Positions 63,212-64,000 of a stretch of 64,000 bases of DNA are shown here, one piece after another. The translations under genes were made by a program, and so were the position numbers. Each line of letters opens with the position of its first letter. Position 1 is the stretch's first letter. A model generated the notes under the pieces. That model was not told the origin of the DNA. It made no database searches and saw only the letters and a list, made by a program, of their open reading frames with translations. The stretch is from Chloroflexota bacterium (GTDB lineage: Bacteria; Chloroflexota; Anaerolineae; Aggregatilineales; Phototrophicaceae), in the NCBI GenBank assembly GCA_028875185.1, contig JAPPFH010000110.1:1-64000 (forward strand), read 5' to 3'.

Positions 63212-63274
63212 TTTATATGGGGATTGCGCGGGCGCTGCGACTATACGAAGCTCGGCACTTTGGAGTGAGGCAGC

Positions 63275-64000
63275 ATGTCGAACGAATTGGGAACCGCATT
63301 CAAGGAAATTGAGGACATTCGCGCCTTACCGGAAGACATCATTTTGGATGCGCTTCAGAGCGCCTTGGTCTCGGCTTATCGAAAGGATACTGGCGCCAGC
63401 GCCGCCCAAGAGATTGAAGCGAAAATCGACCTCAAAACGGGGCGGCAAATGGTCTTTGTCGAGAAAGAAGTCGTTGATGACGTATTGAATGACGCGACTG
63501 AAGTCACCTTGGAGCGGGCGCGCTTTTACGAACCCGAGGCGCAACTCCATGATGTTGTGATGATCCAGGTCGAGCATACGACCAGGAGCTTCGGGCGCAT
63601 CGCCGCGCAGACGGCGAAACAAGTCATCCTGCAGAAAATCCGCGAAGCCGAGCGCAATGCGCTATACGACGAATTCATCAACCGTGAAGGCGATTTGATC
63701 ACCGGCACGGTGCAAAGCACCAACGCCAGAAAAGTCACGCTCAGCTTGGGGCGCGCGGAGGCTGACCTGCCGCGGCAGCATCAGATACCCGGCGAACGAT
63801 ACCGGACGCATGAGAAGATCCGCGTATTTGTTGTCGAAGTGTCCAAGAGCAATCGCGGTCCGCAGATCCTGGTCAGCCGGGCGCATCGCAGCATGCTGCG
63901 CCGATTGCTGGAATATGAAGTCCCCGAGATATACAACGGGCAAGTTGAAATCAAGAATATCGCGCGCGAGGCTGGCCACCGTTCCAAAGTCGCGGTTGCG
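63275..64000 (+). CDS. nusA: Transcription termination/antitermination factor NusA (5' part)
   Basis: 242 residues are visible and the reading frame is open to the window edge. GTGAGG precedes the ATG by 5 bases. The N-terminal RNA-polymerase-binding domain (LPEDIILDALQSALVSAYRK, then ARFYEPEAQLHD) leads into the S1 domain (GDLITGTVQSTNARKVTLSLG) and the start of the KH region (GPQILVSRAHRSMLRRLLEYEVPEIYNG). The S1/KH organisation is the usual one for NusA. No rimP lies upstream. Confidence 0.93.
   Translation, partial: MSNELGTAFKEIEDIRALPEDIILDALQSALVSAYRKDTGASAAQEIEAKIDLKTGRQMVFVEKEVVDDVLNDATEVTLERARFYEPEAQLHDVVMIQVEHTTRSFGRIAAQTAKQVILQKIREAERNALYDEFINREGDLITGTVQSTNARKVTLSLGRAEADLPRQHQIPGERYRTHEKIRVFVVEVSKSNRGPQILVSRAHRSMLRRLLEYEVPEIYNGQVEIKNIAREAGHRSKVAVA

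Noticed and set aside
1-64000. CRISPR array, prophage or defence island
   Set aside because: No spaced direct repeats, integrase, restriction or toxin-antitoxin genes were recognised in the window.

Overview
The window looks like chromosomal DNA from a Chloroflexota bacterium (Anaerolineae-like by inference). The strongest hints are two DUF2298 ('Chlor_Arch_YYY') membrane proteins, a TIGR03663-like giant membrane protein, the many very large GT-C type membrane proteins and the moderately GC-rich, densely packed genes. No rRNA, prophage, integrase, transposase gene or CRISPR array was seen. Promoters that can be read by eye follow a TTGACA-N17-TAGAAT/TACAAT pattern.

Left part (about 1-23300): a carbohydrate-utilisation locus. 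It carries an oligopeptide-family (Opp/Dpp-like) ABC transporter in dispersed pieces: two ATPases (356-2426), two paralogous solute-binding proteins (7437-11528) and two permeases (13098-15251). With it are a type I sulfatase, three GH117-like beta-propeller genes encoding four catalytic domains (one gene is a tandem double-domain fusion), an unusual TIM-barrel glycosidase-like protein, an enolase-superfamily sugar-acid dehydratase/cycloisomerase, a zinc MDR dehydrogenase, a KduD-like SDR, a GMC oxidoreductase and a GntR/FCD regulator. Four intergenic sites share an ATTGT-N2-ACAAT palindrome, placed on or next to promoters, so the pieces are probably one regulon. The enzymes have no signal peptides. 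The simplest model is import of sulfated (anhydro)galactan-type oligosaccharides, followed by intracellular desulfation, exo-cleavage and oxidation. The substrate is inferred.

Middle part (about 23300-42030): mixed housekeeping and envelope genes. These are a methyltransferase, a double-XRE regulator, GT-C-like membrane proteins around a heterodimeric ABC exporter, a HIT hydrolase, a biotin ligase without DNA-binding domain, gyrA, ribosomal protein bL25/CTC and tRNA-Gly(CCC).

Right part (42460-63058): a continuous plus-strand run of a GT4 glycosyltransferase, a methyltransferase, five giant multi-pass membrane proteins (GT39-like, DUF2298, NHL-fused TIGR03663-like) and an ECF sigma factor with a zinc-finger-like anti-sigma candidate. 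It probably builds or decorates cell-surface glycans; the exact chemistry is unknown. The window ends inside nusA, which has its own promoter and a rimP-leader-like hairpin but no rimP in front of it.

The left edge holds a MITE-like element with perfect 22-bp terminal inverted repeats, and a C-rich repeat within it recurs near 24.4 kb.
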